64,000 nt of DNA, from NCBI GenBank assembly GCA_000349905.1, contig KB722755.1, forward strand, positions 11,602 through 75,601, written 5' to 3'. Of this stretch, positions 37,993-49,594 are shown one piece after another (the first letter of the stretch is position 1; every line of letters starts with the position of its first letter). The position numbers and the translations under genes are program-made. Origin of the DNA: Volvariella volvacea V23 (taxonomy: Eukaryota; Basidiomycota; Agaricomycetes; Agaricales; Pluteaceae). The notes under the pieces are model-generated. The model saw nothing but the letters and a program-made list of their open reading frames with translations. It did no database searches and was not told where the DNA came from.

Positions 37993-39949
37993 TTAATCAT
38001 ACATCTGCATAGTCTCCTCCAATGCATCCATGTCGAAAGAAATATCTCCGTAGCAGGAAGAAGCCGGGGAAGGTGATCTCCTGAGTTTGGGTATTAACGC
38101 ATCATCATCACTGTCATCCTCAGAATGAGTATCCTGTTTCGCCTCGCTTGATATTTTGGCTTGCCAGCCCATATCCTTGGATGATTTATACCTAGTCGAT
38201 TGGCCTTGACGTTCATTGCCTTTACTTGTCGCGTACTTGGCTTTGCCGGCAGAATTGGAGGTGTTACTGGTAAAAGACGAAGGAGGTGTAGATGCAGGCG
38301 AACATCCTTCGATGCTACCGTTACTCGCCTTCCTAGCTTTGATATCCGAGGCGCCTGCAACAGGCGGAGGACCGTGTCCAATGGTGGTAGCCATCTTCTT
38401 CCCAGTCGCCGCTCCACTTGTTGATGTACTACTGATGGGCTGAGAATTCGATAACAAAGGAGGCTTGAAGCCCTTTTGTTTGGTGGGAAGGCTCGTCTCA
38501 GCTGGTTTCTTAGCATTAGGCATGGTATGTGCGCGCCTCATCCCTAGCGGCGGCGGAGGTCCTTGAGAGGTTCGGGGAGGTGCTGGTGTTGGTGCTGGTA
38601 TTGACGCCGGAGGTTGTACTGGTTGAGATGGTTTTAGAGTGGCTACATCCCCATCCGACGAAAGGGGAACACCTGTAGAGATACTTCTCTGTAACTTAGC
38701 TGATCTGAGGGATGAATCAGATGACGACACAGCAGCGACAGATGACCTCGAGACTTGAGTCTGTGAAGGCGTTTTCTTTGGCTCTACCACAGAGGCAACA
38801 GATGGAAAGATTGCCTGATCATGGCTTAGTCTAACCAGGGGACGAAGCGGCACTTCAGGGGACGAGCCCTGCTCGCGATCATCGCGGTAATCAGTTGATA
38901 TATGGCCATCAGCGCGGAGTGTTACGTTCGTAGCCTCTCGATCTTCACCGTAACGCGAGATTCTATGCGAAGGCACTGGGGGTGGTGCCATTTGGGCCTT
39001 TCGTGATTGACGCGCAAGCCCTTCTTCATCGACATCCATCTTCCCACTAGAGTCCACTCGTGCACTCGACGTCATTTCGACAGAGTCTTTGACGCGTTTT
39101 CGACGTGTACGTGGCTGCGTTATGCCCTCTAGATCAGAGTCGATCATTTTCTCGTTCTCTTTCGTGGATGCCTTTGTCCCTCCTGTCGACTTCCTTAATT
39201 GACTGGACGATGACAAGGCGCCGTGATCCTTTGATTTACGTCGAGATACATTCGAGGACCCGCTTGCCTTCGCTACGGGGGTGCGGTTCCCAGCCACGGG
39301 GTGCCCAGATCTGCGTCCTGTCGTCAGTTTCTCATCCAATTTTTCTGACACGCCCTTGATCACGCTCAGGAACAATGTAGGGTTATTCGCGTGGAGTATA
39401 CTGGCAGTCGCGTTATCAGCTGAGACACGTTTGGTATCATCCTCAGGCAGCGCAGAGGTTGAAGATCGCAATGCTCGTGCTGAAGAATCTGGTCTACCTC
39501 CTCCAATTGATAACCTTGAGCGGGATGACGACAGCACACGACGAGATGACAATCGTGCAGACGAAGTAGAGTTTGAGTGGACTGAAGATGAAGGGGGCGT
39601 AGAAGACGTGGCTTCGGAAAGGGACGGAGTGCCACTGCTACCCGTCGACGAACATAGCGAGAATGACTCACTACCACTCAGTGGCCGGACTGTTCGCGAA
39701 TATTGATGACAAATTATAGGTGAACTCATAAGCTCAAGTAGCTCACAAGCTTAAACGAAGAAAGCTCAAAGGGGAGGTGTACTCACTTTGCTGGCACGAA
39801 GACTGTCGGATGAGTTTCTCGACGGTTGTACTTGACTGGCTACTCTGCCACTGCACATAATCCATTCCCATTCCCTGGGAGAATCCGAACCGTTCGTCAT
39901 CTACATCCATGCTGGAGGTCGTATCTTGCAGCCTGAAGTCGAAATCCAT
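37993..39949 (-). CDS. Ser-rich protein of unknown function, probably nuclear
   Basis: Two exons, 39949-39787 and 39689-37993, give about 619 residues. The start is the first ATG in frame (MDFDFRLQDTT). The intron could also end slightly earlier, adding a few codons. The protein is rich in Ser, Pro, Arg and Lys, and mostly predicted by eye to be disordered. It contains a basic cluster TRRKRVKDS that could be a nuclear localisation signal, a Pro-rich run (PAPTPAPPRTSQGPPPP), and an acidic stretch EDDSDDDA near the C-terminus, which ends DMDALEETMQMYD. No known domain is recognised. It starts about 2.3 kb upstream of the calcineurin start, in the same orientation. Confidence 0.75.
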
Positions 39950-41530
39950 GGCCAGGCGTCCTGGGTGATAACCAGAAACTTGACTCGGGGTGTGGGAAGG
40001 AGACAGAGATGGACGCAAAACGGAAAACTTAAATAGGGACCGAAAATGCTTTCAAGGCCACCGCGCGCTGAACTGGGAAAACACCAAGTCGAGCAAAGAC
40101 CATGAAAAAGGTGCTTTGATCTGAGAGTGTGGCACAAACCGTTACCCAAAGCCCTTCAGCTGCACCGGAGTTGTTTACGCACAATTCAATGTGAAAATAA
40201 AATATGTGATATTAGGCAGAACTTCGTTTAAGGGCAATAAATAGATGAGGATAATGGTTAGGAGGTTGGTTGTGGAGACGGGGACTAAATTTGCGCGTTG
40301 GTAATTACAGACGCGTATGTCCTTGTTTGCCCATCAGGACATTGTTCGACCCCAAGATCAACGAATATCGCATAATGATGAAAAAGCCCCTAGTGATACT
40401 CGTGGCTTGATATACGTTTACACTCAGGGCATGTACGAGGAAGTGTGCACGGGTGTATACTAGTACACATTATAACCAGGTAATGTGGTGACGATGTGCG
40501 CATGCAGAACCGTAGATAACTGGCAAGCGTGTGGCAATCATTTTCGAGTGGTGGCAGAGGGGTCCCTAGAATCAGACGGCAAAATCTGCGGGTCATGTTA
40601 GATATTCAACTAGTCGGATGGATTTTAGGGACTTGCAAGCATCTCACGCTGCCTCGAGTGCAGCGTAGTTTGGATATTTATCCCACAAGTCCGAGGGTTA
40701 GAATCCAGTTTACCGCTCTGGCAGGAAAAGAAGTCTGGCAAGTTGGCAATTTGTCATAATAACTTTAGGCAGTAGTGAAGTCATTGTGTGAATGGGCGCG
40801 CGGCTCACCCTGCCAAAGAGGAATCACAGATGTAAATCGGTCGTGCAGGGTGATGAAGGCACTCCCCCGAAGCTATCAGGCCGTTATCCCGAATCTCAGC
40901 ATGCAATGCCCCATCTTGTGAGAAAGGCTATGTAATATACATTAGGAGATGCAAGATAATTGGGTGCATCCCAGCCATCCGCTTAGGGAATCTCGAAAAT
41001 CTCGGTGACTTGACATCGATGAACTCGAGATGGAATTCCGCCGCTGCTCATGCTTTTTAAGCTCTAGTGGGCCTGGACCTTGTAGATTGAGTGCAATAAG
41101 GAGAACAAGAGAATGAGACGCGAAGCGAGTTGAGAAGTAGAAGCCATCGATTCATGGTCGTTATTGAATGTCCCGAGGTGAGCAAACCTTCACTCAACCT
41201 ACTTTGGATTATCTTTGAATTGAAAGAATACAGGATCGTGTCCTCCGGATGCAACGGCCACTCAATGTACCCATCGGCCTTGATCTTTGGACTTTCCCAG
41301 ATGAAGCGGCAGTGACGACAGTAGGCTGGGTGTCTAGGCCGTAGAGATGTACATCCGTTCATTTATTCCTTCGTCGGAGTTCTACTAGAATTAATTCGAT
41401 GGATGGAGCTGTAAAGGGAATCAGCATAGGCTGATATCGTAGGATTGAAAATAGACTTTGTATAAGTAGCAGTAGTACTTCGCGGGATCGTCATTCTCCC
41501 CCTGGGACCTAAGGTGCAAAGAACCTTGCG
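39950..41530. other. 1.6-kb intergenic region
   Basis: Promoters of the flanking divergent genes must lie here. A 101-codon minus-strand frame at 41057-41362 (with HPAYCRHCRFIWESP) has no relatives that I recognise, lacks visible splice continuation and is not called. No tRNA or repeat was found. Confidence 0.5.
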
Positions 41531-42385
41531 ATGCTACCCACCATACTAACGCCAGGAGTGGGCACAAAAGTAACCCTACTACTGGCAACTGGCGTCTCCG
41601 TTCACTGGTCGTTATCACCACCAAATCCGCCAGTCAAGAGAGAAGAGTGCAAAGGAGCGGATACGCTCTTTGAAAGATTCATTCAGCACATAACGCTATG
41701 CACAAAGGTGAGATGCAATTCTCCTGGCTCTAGAAGAGCTCACTCATATCATTCAGACCATGGTTTGGATGAACATCTTGTACGATCTCTTAAGCATGTC
41801 GGTAGTCCTGCGGCGGCAAGCACATCCAGCGCTCTTGGGACTATGCGCAAACGCCCAGGCAAGACGACTGGAGATGGTTCATCCTATGCTCGTAATGGGT
41901 TCCCTGGCAACTGTGCTAGGTGCGACACTCCGCCTCTGGTGAGTCAAGTGTTAACTCCATTACGTTGGGATGCACGGCAAGCTTCTTACCATGGGTCAAA
42001 CCTTTTACGGTGAATTACCAGGTGCTTCAAAACGATGGGCCAGTACTTTACATTCGAAGTAACTATTCAGCCTCATCATGAACTAATAACGACTGGGCCA
42101 TATGCTTGGATACGACATCCAAGCTACACCGGTATATTCTTGACCCTTCTTGGAGCAACATCAGCACTTTGTTCGCCCGGATTAGCTCTGCAGGAGTGTG
42201 GTGGACTTTTGAGTCCTGGGCATTGTATCTGGTTGGCAGCGTGGATCGGGAAGTGCATTATGGTGTTTAAAGGAACATTCAAACGGTTAAAGGCTGAAGA
42301 TGATGCCTTGAGAGGGAAGTTTGGCAAGGATTGGGACGAATACAAAAGGAGGGTACCGAGAAAGCTCATACCCGGCGTGCTGTAG
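41531..42385 (+). CDS. STE14: Protein-S-isoprenylcysteine O-methyltransferase (ICMT)
   Basis: Three exons: 41531-41707, 41757-41938, 42022-42385; about 240 residues. The C-terminal half carries the ICMT signature: GQYFTFEVTI, HHELITTGPYAWIRHPSYTG (SAM and substrate binding), then ECG and a charged end KAEDDALRGKFGKDWDEY, KRRVPRKLIPGVL. Hydrophobic segments (about residues 10-25, 60-75, 95-120 and two around 150-195) fit an ER membrane protein with a re-entrant C-terminus. ICMT methylates the carboxyl group of prenylated cysteine after CaaX cleavage, as on Ras proteins and lipopeptide mating pheromones. The WIRHPSYTG motif is intact, so the gene is likely functional. The region around ALQECGGLLSPGHC is less conserved. 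Confidence 0.88.
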
Positions 42386-42528
42386 GAGAGCAAATGGGCG
42401 GTAGATAGATGGTAGCTGGCGCCAATAACCTAGATTAGATTAGATCAGATTGGTTTTGTCACAAAGTAACTTGAAGCACGTAGACTCGTGATGAAATCTG
42501 TCAGCGATACGGAGTCGAGTCACTCATT

Positions 42529-42535
42529 TATAAAA
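42529..42535 (+). promoter_or_regulatory. TATA box of the split-barrel protein gene
   Basis: TATAAAA lies 85 nt upstream of the proposed start codon at 42614. An in-frame upstream ATG at 42488 would lie before this box, which argues for the downstream start. Confidence 0.5.
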
Positions 42536-42613
42536 TGGCGATTGTCATTGGACACTCAGCATCTTCGCCTCCTCCACCAGACCCTTTACTGTGATTCATC
42601 TCCACCAACAGCA

Positions 42614-43399
42614 ATGTCCCAATCCACCACTTATCCACCTCACCCACGCACCACTGTGAACCGCTACAAGTCCCGTGCAGCATACGACTATTCCACCATC
42701 CACTCCATCGTCAATAGTGTCTCAATCCTCCATGTATCCTTTGTACCATCCCCCGACGACCCATTCCCCACCATCCTACCAATGATCGGGCACATGGCAT
42801 CCTTCTCCGACCCCACCGCAGATCCCGGGACCCAGCCACTGGATCTCTATCTTCATGGCCATGCAAATTCGCGTCTCATGAAACTGCCACAGTCCCATCC
42901 CACAGGGCTTCCTGTTTGCGTAGCCGCAACGCTCATAGACGGATACGTGCTCGCATTGACGCCATTCAATCACAGTTGCAACTACCGATCCGCTGTTCTA
43001 CACGGATACGCGACGGTGGTGGAGGACGAGGACGAGAAGATATTCGCAATGCAGCAGATGACAGATGGACTCATCCCAAGGCGTTGGGAGAACTCCCGCG
43101 TACCACCCACAAAAACCGAGTTGCAGGCTACAGCTGTGTTGAAAGTTGTCGTGGAGAGTGCAAGTGCGAAGCGAAGAGTAGGCGGCCCAGGTGACGACCG
43201 TCCTGATTTGAAGAATGAAGGAGTAGTAGGGAGAGTTTGGACAGGAGTGCTTCCACTTTGGGAGCATGTGGGAACCCCAGTTCCAGGAGAAAAGAACGCA
43301 GTTGACGTATTACCCGAGTACATTGAAAGTTGGATAGAGGCGAAGAACGAGGAGGGAGAGCGATATGCTTTGGATGCCGCAGAGGCAAGGAAACAATGA
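42614..43399 (+). CDS. Pyridoxamine 5'-phosphate oxidase-like flavin-binding protein
   Basis: A single exon of 261 residues. The pattern fits the FMN-binding split-barrel family of NimA/PNPOx type: an N-terminal helix with NRYKSRAAYDYSTIHSIVN, a first strand ending VSFVPSPDDPFPTILPMIG, DLYLHGHANSRLMK, VCVAATLIDGYVLA, NYRSAVLHGYATVV, and a C-terminal KRRVGGPGDDRPD and VWTGVLPL. Such fungal proteins bind FMN or a related flavin; their substrates are mostly unknown. The start at 42614 is chosen because it gives the usual N-terminus (MSQSTTYPPHPRTTVNRY) and lies downstream of a TATA box. Confidence 0.82.
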   Translation: MSQSTTYPPHPRTTVNRYKSRAAYDYSTIHSIVNSVSILHVSFVPSPDDPFPTILPMIGHMASFSDPTADPGTQPLDLYLHGHANSRLMKLPQSHPTGLPVCVAATLIDGYVLALTPFNHSCNYRSAVLHGYATVVEDEDEKIFAMQQMTDGLIPRRWENSRVPPTKTELQATAVLKVVVESASAKRRVGGPGDDRPDLKNEGVVGRVWTGVLPLWEHVGTPVPGEKNAVDVLPEYIESWIEAKNEEGERYALDAAEARKQ

Positions 43400-43769
43400 C
43401 TAGCGCGTATGTGGCAATCTATATGTATGTTCGCTTCGTGTACAGCGCAAATAACACATACCTTTACCCTGACCGAATGGCCTCCGGGAAGTCGCACTTC
43501 CATTTAATAGGATATTTATACGCCTCAGGTGAGTCTTTGTTGGTATGCTTTGTCGGTACACCTCAGTATAAATTCCGGTATAACATCGGATGCGAGAAGA
43601 GGCTACAAGGATGAATTATTATCACACTCAGGCTGTGGAGAATCTACGAATTCCCCGGTCCCATACTGGTCCCATCCCAGAATCTTTTCGGGGACGTTAT
43701 TGAGCTGGTCCCATGATGGTTGCAAGGTGCCCGTATCCCCGCATATCAACCACTTCCCAAGAAGCATAA

Positions 43770-43777
43770 TATAAAAG
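43770..43777 (+). promoter_or_regulatory. TATA box of the GDSL esterase gene
   Basis: TATAAAAG is only 41 nt upstream of the start codon at 43811, so the 5' leader would be very short, as is common for secreted fungal hydrolases. Confidence 0.55.
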
Positions 43778-43810
43778 GGCAACAAAATCTCCTCAACATC
43801 AGCACTAAGG

Positions 43811-45171
43811 ATGATCATCTTGCCATACCTACTCCTGGTTCCCGCATTGGTATCTGCCAACGAAACGGGTCTTGATGGACGCTCTCCCCTCCGTCCCCGC
43901 CAAATAAAAAACCTAGTCACCTTCGGAGATAGCTTCACCGACGTCTTCTACCCTGCCGACGGCGGCCTCGCCTGGCCAACTTATCTCTCCCGCTATGCCA
44001 ACCTCTCCCTCTTTCCCTTCGCCCGCTCCGGTGCAACCTGCTCCAACAACCTCACCTATCGGCCCTTTCCACCCCTCTTCGAGACCCAACTTCCCCTTTA
44101 CTTTGAGCAAACCGNNNNNNNNNNNNNNNNNNNNNNNNNNNNNNNNNNNNNNNNNNNNNNNNNNNNNNNNNNNNNNNNNNNNNNNNNNNNNNNNNNNNNN
44201 NNNNNNNNNNNNNNCCAACAGAACGCTTAAACTTCGTCCAGAGGAAACAATCTACACTTTATGGATTGGGACAAATGACGTGGGCTCGAATGCACTCCTC
44301 ACTGGTCATGGTCTTAATCAAGCCTCGCTCGTTGATGTGACGAACTGTATGGTAAACTGGGTTAGCGCTCTGCACAAGAGTGGCGCCAGAAACTTTCTAT
44401 TCCAGAATGTACGTAGCACGCTTCTAGAACACTGGCAGGTTATCGTTCTGTATGACGGTGACCTAGAGTTAGAGACCTTACGCTTATGCTACTAGTTACT
44501 TACCCTACTTCTCTTCTGATAGATGGTGCCACTCGAAACCATTCCTCTATACGCACCAGATTCCTACCCCAACAGATACTGGACAGGCCCACGCAACACC
44601 ACGGAGTGGAGCGTCTTCATGCGAGAGCTGGTTCTATCTGGCAATGCTCTTACCAAGCTGCTGCTCTCATCTCTGGCCCCTACCCTTCGAGATGCACACG
44701 TTGGTGAGTTTCTCACAAGTTCCAACTGAACTAAGACACAGAGGGGAACCTAATAACCAATAAAACCCCTCATTCACTAAAGGCATATTTGACTCACATA
44801 GCTTGTTCACCGACATGTTCCGCAACCCCAAGCTATACCTCAACGGCACTGCACCTTTAAACGTGACCGGAAGTGCGCATGCCTGCGTCTTCCAACCCGG
44901 CGAATCCACAAGCAATCCAGGCGTATGCACAGATGCTCACGGAACGGATCGCGACAGTTTCCTATGGTCAGTATCAGTATTAAATTGAATTCTATCGACT
45001 GATCTAGGGCGATGTTCTCTTTGCTGATGTCGATGAACTCAAAATTTTGTGATTCTTTGGGTTAGGTATGATGAACTCCATCCCAGTGAGCAAGCGAACA
45101 GGATTGTTGCGCGAGAAATAGCGCAGGTTATTCAAGGCAAACAAAATCGGTGGACAACTTGGTTGAGTTAA
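43811..45171 (+). CDS. Secreted GDSL (SGNH) esterase, CE16-like; has a gap
   Basis: Four exons: 43811-44408 (containing a run of N), 44523-44703, 44783-44966, 45066-45171. The first ~16 residues (MIILPYLLLVPALVSA) are a signal peptide. Block I is VTFGDSFTD with the nucleophile Ser; block III is IGTNDVG; the catalytic Asp/His pair is in YDELHPSEQA near the C-terminus. Several N-x-S/T sites suggest glycosylation. The arrangement fits fungal CE16-type acetylesterases, which remove acetyl groups from hemicellulose oligomers; the assignment to that family is an inference. The block II Gly region falls in or next to the gap. The reading frame before and after the gap differs as written, so the true gap is not 100 bases. 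Confidence 0.85.
44115..44214. other. Assembly gap, 100 N
   Basis: Exactly 100 N, the customary placeholder for a gap of unknown length. It interrupts the first exon of the GDSL esterase gene. The frames on both sides do not match across 100 bases, which confirms the length is not real. Confidence 0.98.
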
Positions 45172-45612
45172 AGGTGGGCGAGGACGCGTACGAATGATGC
45201 TACAACTGGTATATACCCCGGGTATTGTAGAGCAAGAGAAAGGATTGCCTCCGTTGTGTTCAACAGCACGCTCACGCAGAATCAAATAGTGAGATAAACC
45301 AAAGACCGGGTCGCATTTAGATTTGAATAATGCCAATAACGATAACGATACAATGAGCCAAAACAAACAAGACTAAAACAACAGAGCATGTTCCTCTGTT
45401 TGATCCTGAGTAAGTGTCCGATGGGGTATCTATGGTACAGCCGAAAATGTATCAGGGAGAAAAATGAAGAGAAATGAGATGGTGTTTGATGATGATGATT
45501 GATCTATGGATATAGGATGCAGATGCAATGAGATATGAGTGTGGGAAAAGAAGCAAGAGTAGGAAATAGGAGAGGGATGAGGGATGAGGGAGAAACAAAA
45601 GAAGAGAGCAAT
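45172..45612. other. Convergent 3' region
   Basis: This separates the ends of the GDSL gene and the C2H2 gene. A 120-codon frame on the minus strand at 45004-45366 overlaps the esterase exons and has no domain. Nothing else is supported. Confidence 0.5.
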
Positions 45613-46794
45613 TTAAAGAACTTGTGAAGGGTTGCTTGACACGCTCCCAGCCAGAATTTGTGCGAAAAACTCCTCGTTCGTCGGCATACTCTCAGGAGCC
45701 AGGTTGAAGCCGTCCCATTGTTCACTCGAGATCGAGGTCGAGGGCTCTTGGTAGCTGTAGGTGCTTGTGTCGTACAATGGGCCGTATACATCTAGCGTTG
45801 GGAGGAACTGTTGCTGTTGAGGAAACTGCCATTGTGACATGGGTTCGGAGAGGTCCAACTCGGGAGCAGGTGGCAGTGCAGAGAGTGTAGGTACCAGGGA
45901 CTCTACCACAGAGGCAGGGGGCATGGAGCGCAGAGCATCACAGGAGTCAATAAGAGGGGGGTAAAGTGACGACTGAGCGGGGAAAGTTTTTAATTGAAGT
46001 GGGTAGGAACCAGGAAATGTGTCGAAAAGCGGTAAGCACGTGTTTACTTGTGTGATATCTCCAACTTTTTGGTCAACCGTGGAGGCCATGAGCAGTGTCA
46101 AGTCCTGTGCGCAGGAGCGGTCTGAGACGAACTCATTCGCATCGTGCTGACCATCAAATAGCAGGGGGTTCAGGAAGCTTAGATCTGACCCTAAGCTGAG
46201 CTCCGTTGGAACGAAAGCGTCGAGTGGTGTTTGGGGATAGGCAATGTTGTCGACAGGAAGGTGCGCAGGTGTGGCCTCAGTGGGGGTAGGGAAGGAGCTC
46301 GTTGTGGCGGTGGACGGACTTGGGAGAGGTCGGTGCACTTGTGTGGGGGATGCTGCAGCATTGGCACTCCTCAGTGCTTGAACAATTCTATGAGTGGAGC
46401 TTTGAGAGAGACACTTCTTCTTGTGCCGACTAAAAGTGGCTGGATCTGGGCTGATGCGACCGCAGTCCTGGCAAGTGTAGGTCATTTCCTTGGTGCTAGA
46501 TAGGTGCTCAAGTTAAACTTCGGACTAACAGAGGAAAAGGACTCAACATACTGAACACTATTTATATGAATTTCTAGATTACTTTTTTGACGACCTTCAA
46601 ATGTACAACCAAGCCATTCACACTTGAATTGTCTGTTGAGGGATAAATAGTCAATCCCAAATAATGTGGTATAATCGCGCTACATACCTCGAATTTGGGT
46701 CATGCGACTTCAGATGCCTTCCAAGGTCAGAAGACCTAGAGACCGTCTTGGGACAGATTGGGCACTTTGTGCGACGAGTGCTGTCTTTAGGCAT
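45613..46794 (-). CDS. C2H2 zinc-finger transcription factor
   Basis: Three exons: 46794-46688, 46632-46552, 46495-45613; 356 residues. Each of the first three exons ends inside the finger region, and joining them gives three consecutive zinc fingers within the first ~85 residues: CPICPKTVSRSSDLGRHLKSH, then CEWLGC followed by LEIHINSVH, then CQDCGRISPDPATFSRHKKKC (a C2HC variant). The remainder is Pro/Ser/Thr/Gln-rich with a Gln patch (FPQQQQFLP), like a trans-activation region. It should bind DNA in the nucleus; the targets are unknown. The first ATG in frame is MPKDSTRRTK. The arrangement resembles small basidiomycete C2H2 factors of unclear role. Confidence 0.85.
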
Positions 46795-47717
46795 AGTGTT
46801 TGTACCGAAATGCTGTAAGAAGCAGCTGAACTGGGGTGATCTGAGGGGCGCAGGAGGGACGGGAAGGTCGGATGGGCCAATGAAAGGCACTGAAGGGTGA
46901 TGAGGAGGGGAACAGGCTGCGACGCATCCTTAAATGCGACCTGAAGGGCCTGGCGGTTTCTGCACCATCCAGTGCGATTGGTCTTGACCCACTTTTTGGT
47001 TTTTACTTTATATGGTCGCCAGACCTCCAAAAATACCAAATCTGGCAGGTGTGAGGCGCTGAGTGCCACCCTTCATGTCGCTTGTCCAACCAATCACCCA
47101 CTTTTTTATAAAAATTACCTTATATGTAGCCACCTAGCCCCTTCGGGTAATTTTCACTTTAACTAGAGGATTGTTCACTTACCCGTGGATTCCGTATATA
47201 CCATAAAAGGAAATGCTGCAGTTCGGGCGGGCGCGATGCTTGCTAGCGTTTGGGCGATACGCGCCGCAATGACAGGATGTTGGGCCGTGATTATCAGGCA
47301 CCCAGTCGATCAAGCTTGGGGTTGTGGGTCCATATATATTTGGATTTCGCTGTTTGCCGATTACTTCCCAAGGATTGAGTCCTGACGGGTACCAAGTTGC
47401 TGGTCCAAGGAATGGAGTTAGCGCCAAACGTGCCGAGAGCTAGGCGGAAATACCTTGAACTTAGAGCTTTATCCATCAGCTTCAACACTTCTCACACTCA
47501 TTATGTTAATTATTTGGGAAGCCAGATGTCAAAAGTGTTCGCGACCAACTGAGCGCAGAGATAAGATGTGCGATGGTAGTCCGTGACCGTCTAAGACAGA
47601 AAGCAAAGGTCAGCATTTGGTATTGCAATTCAAGCCATAAAACATGATCCATAAAGCCAACACGATGCCACATGTTGCGCTCTCAACAACACATCTATCT
47701 AAGAGACACAGTATACA
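46795..47717. other. Intergenic region with promoter of the C2H2 gene
   Basis: This holds the C2H2 promoter and the 3' end of the GGA gene. Short frames overlap and show no domain. A pair of related direct repeats is listed separately. Confidence 0.5.
46987..47140. repeat. Diverged direct repeat, about 45 bp, 109 bp apart
   Basis: The stretch 46987-47030 and the stretch 47096-47140 both read ACCCACTTTTT, a short AT-rich spacer, TAC(C)TTATATG, then GCCA and ACCT or ACCTAG. They differ by substitutions and small indels. They could be upstream control elements of the C2H2 gene or a remnant of duplication. Confidence 0.5.
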
Positions 47718-49378
47718 TTAAAACAATCCAGCCAAATCAGCGAAGGGATCCTTTCCTTGAGTTTGACTAGCATTCCTGGTGCCTCTCTGTTGTTGCCCTA
47801 GTGTGAGTCCTGCACTGTTTCCCAGTCCACTCTGCTGCCTCGGTGGAAGCGTATTGCTCATGTAGCTTGGTGAGGAAGAGCTGAGTTGTGAAGGGGTAGT
47901 GGGTAGCATAATCGAAGCGGGAGGTGTAGTTGTTGACTGAGGGGGAGACGCGAAACTTCCGAATGTGTTCATGAAGGCATTGTTACTGCTCGAGGATATG
48001 GGTTGAGGGGAGTATGTCGGAACAGCGGGTCCTACAGTGGTACCAAGCACCGGCGCGGTGTGGACAGCAGTACTTGGTGCAGCAAACAAACTAGCAAGGT
48101 CATTGATCCCGCCCTTAGGTGCGTTCGGTTCTGCTTGTGCATCTTCTTCTAGGTCAATTAGTGATACCTCCTTCTGGTTGAGTTCAGCCGGTATAGGATT
48201 GGCAGCAGTAGCGTAGTCTCCTTTTTTGAACGCCTCGTAACGGCTCAGAACTGTATTGATCTGGTCGTTGATTTGCAGGAATGTATCTGCCAAGAGATGT
48301 GATGAGAGGGATCAATGAAGTAGTGAACCGAGGAACTTACCCAATGATTCAGGATCGTCAGACTGGGCGTCTGATATCCATTTCTGCAATCGGGGGCGTG
48401 CGCTCATGAGGATAGACGATACTTGCTGCTATACATTAGCAACCCGTCCGTCAGATATTGTGTCATCGACCCACATCATAAGCATCACCCTTCACGAATC
48501 GCTCCCCTCGCTGAACGTCGACATTATCCAACATTTCATTGAGCAAGATGATCTTTTGTTCCAGCTTGTTAAGCTCGGTCAGAGCCTGTGTTCGATAATC
48601 TGGTTTCGCATCCGGGTTTGCACCAGCCAAAGACTTCATCAACTCCTGGGCGGCAGCAAGATCTCTTGGTGTACCACGCCGTATCAGCTCCTGTAGCTTG
48701 GCCGATTGGGCCTCCCTATCTTCCTCCTCTAGCTCGTCTGCGGACTTTATATTCTGTTCAATCACTCAAGACTCAGCGCAAGCCCAACCCCGATAAAGTA
48801 GGTACAACTCACGGCTGCAGCAGGAATAGAAGGTTGCCGAAGAACATCTCTAAAACGATAGCCCTTGTATGTGAGAAGTCGATGCATGTCTCTGATATTA
48901 CCAAAGTCCTCTTTCCATCTCGACTCCATACATATTGTTTCCTTCCACGTATGGATCAAGTCGAGAATACGTGTCATCGTTGGGGGTGGAAAGGGGGGCG
49001 GGCGTTCGGGAAACCGACGAACGAGCTCATTCAGGAATTCTTTTGTGGATATTTGGAGATGGAAGGGGTATCCGCAGGATTGGACGAGGGTATCGAGAAG
49101 CGATAGAGCCAGGTTAGCGACATGCGGATTTCGATGGTTGGCCAGTCGGGCGATAAGCATGGCAGCCTCCCGCGGACTAAACAAAGGGTCTCAGATACAA
49201 TGCGGTAGGGGATTGCGAGGAAAACGCACTTGTTAGCTTTCTTCGTGTTGATGTAGTCGGCAACCTCGAGATGTAAGGCATAGTTTGGTTCATGCAACGA
49301 TGGCTCGCATGCTCTGGTTACGAGGACTTCTATGGGCGAAACCCTTGACCACGGCAACGAACCTTGTGAATTGAGCAT
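47718..49378 (-). CDS. GGA: GGA-type clathrin adaptor (VHS and GAT domains)
   Basis: Five exons: 49378-49230, 49176-48813, 48753-48475, 48428-48341, 48286-47718; about 482 residues. Residues 1-~145 are a VHS domain (SPIEVLVTRACEPSLHEPN, NYALHLEVADYIN, ALSLLDTLVQSCGYPFH, LNELVRRF). A GAT three-helix region follows (ELIRRGTPRDLAAAQELMK to FLQINDQINTVLSRYEAF, ~175-325), which binds Arf-GTP and ubiquitin. The remaining ~160 residues are a Ser/Thr/Pro-rich hinge with DLASLF and a terminal DPFADLAGLF that could bind clathrin or adaptors. The protein sorts cargo from the trans-Golgi to endosomes. No gamma-ear (GAE) domain follows, unlike yeast Gga1/2. Confidence 0.92.
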
Positions 49379-49594
49379 CGTGGATGACGATGAGACCTGA
49401 GAATGGCGGGGATTGGAGATTGGAAGAGGAAATGAGATTGATCAACAAAGCAAGCCACGCCGTGCGCAGCGCCATCTCGGTCACGGGGTTCTGACTGGAC
49501 GACGAGCGCCCACGACGGCGGGCCTGCTGGCGTCGCACAGCACCGGGATAACGAGCATCGTACGTAGTGTATTTCAGATGGCACACTAGCCGAG

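Noticed and set aside
40690..40710. B-box-like GGTTAGAATCC
   Set aside because: It lacks the conserved C of the pol III B box, and no D-arm, anticodon arm or matching acceptor stem could be drawn.
41057..41362. 101-codon minus-strand frame
   Set aside because: No recognisable motif beyond two Cys/His pairs, no continuation by splicing and no promoter; kept only as a note.
42488..42613. Upstream in-frame start for the split-barrel protein
   Set aside because: It would add 42 residues unlike the family and lies upstream of the TATA box.
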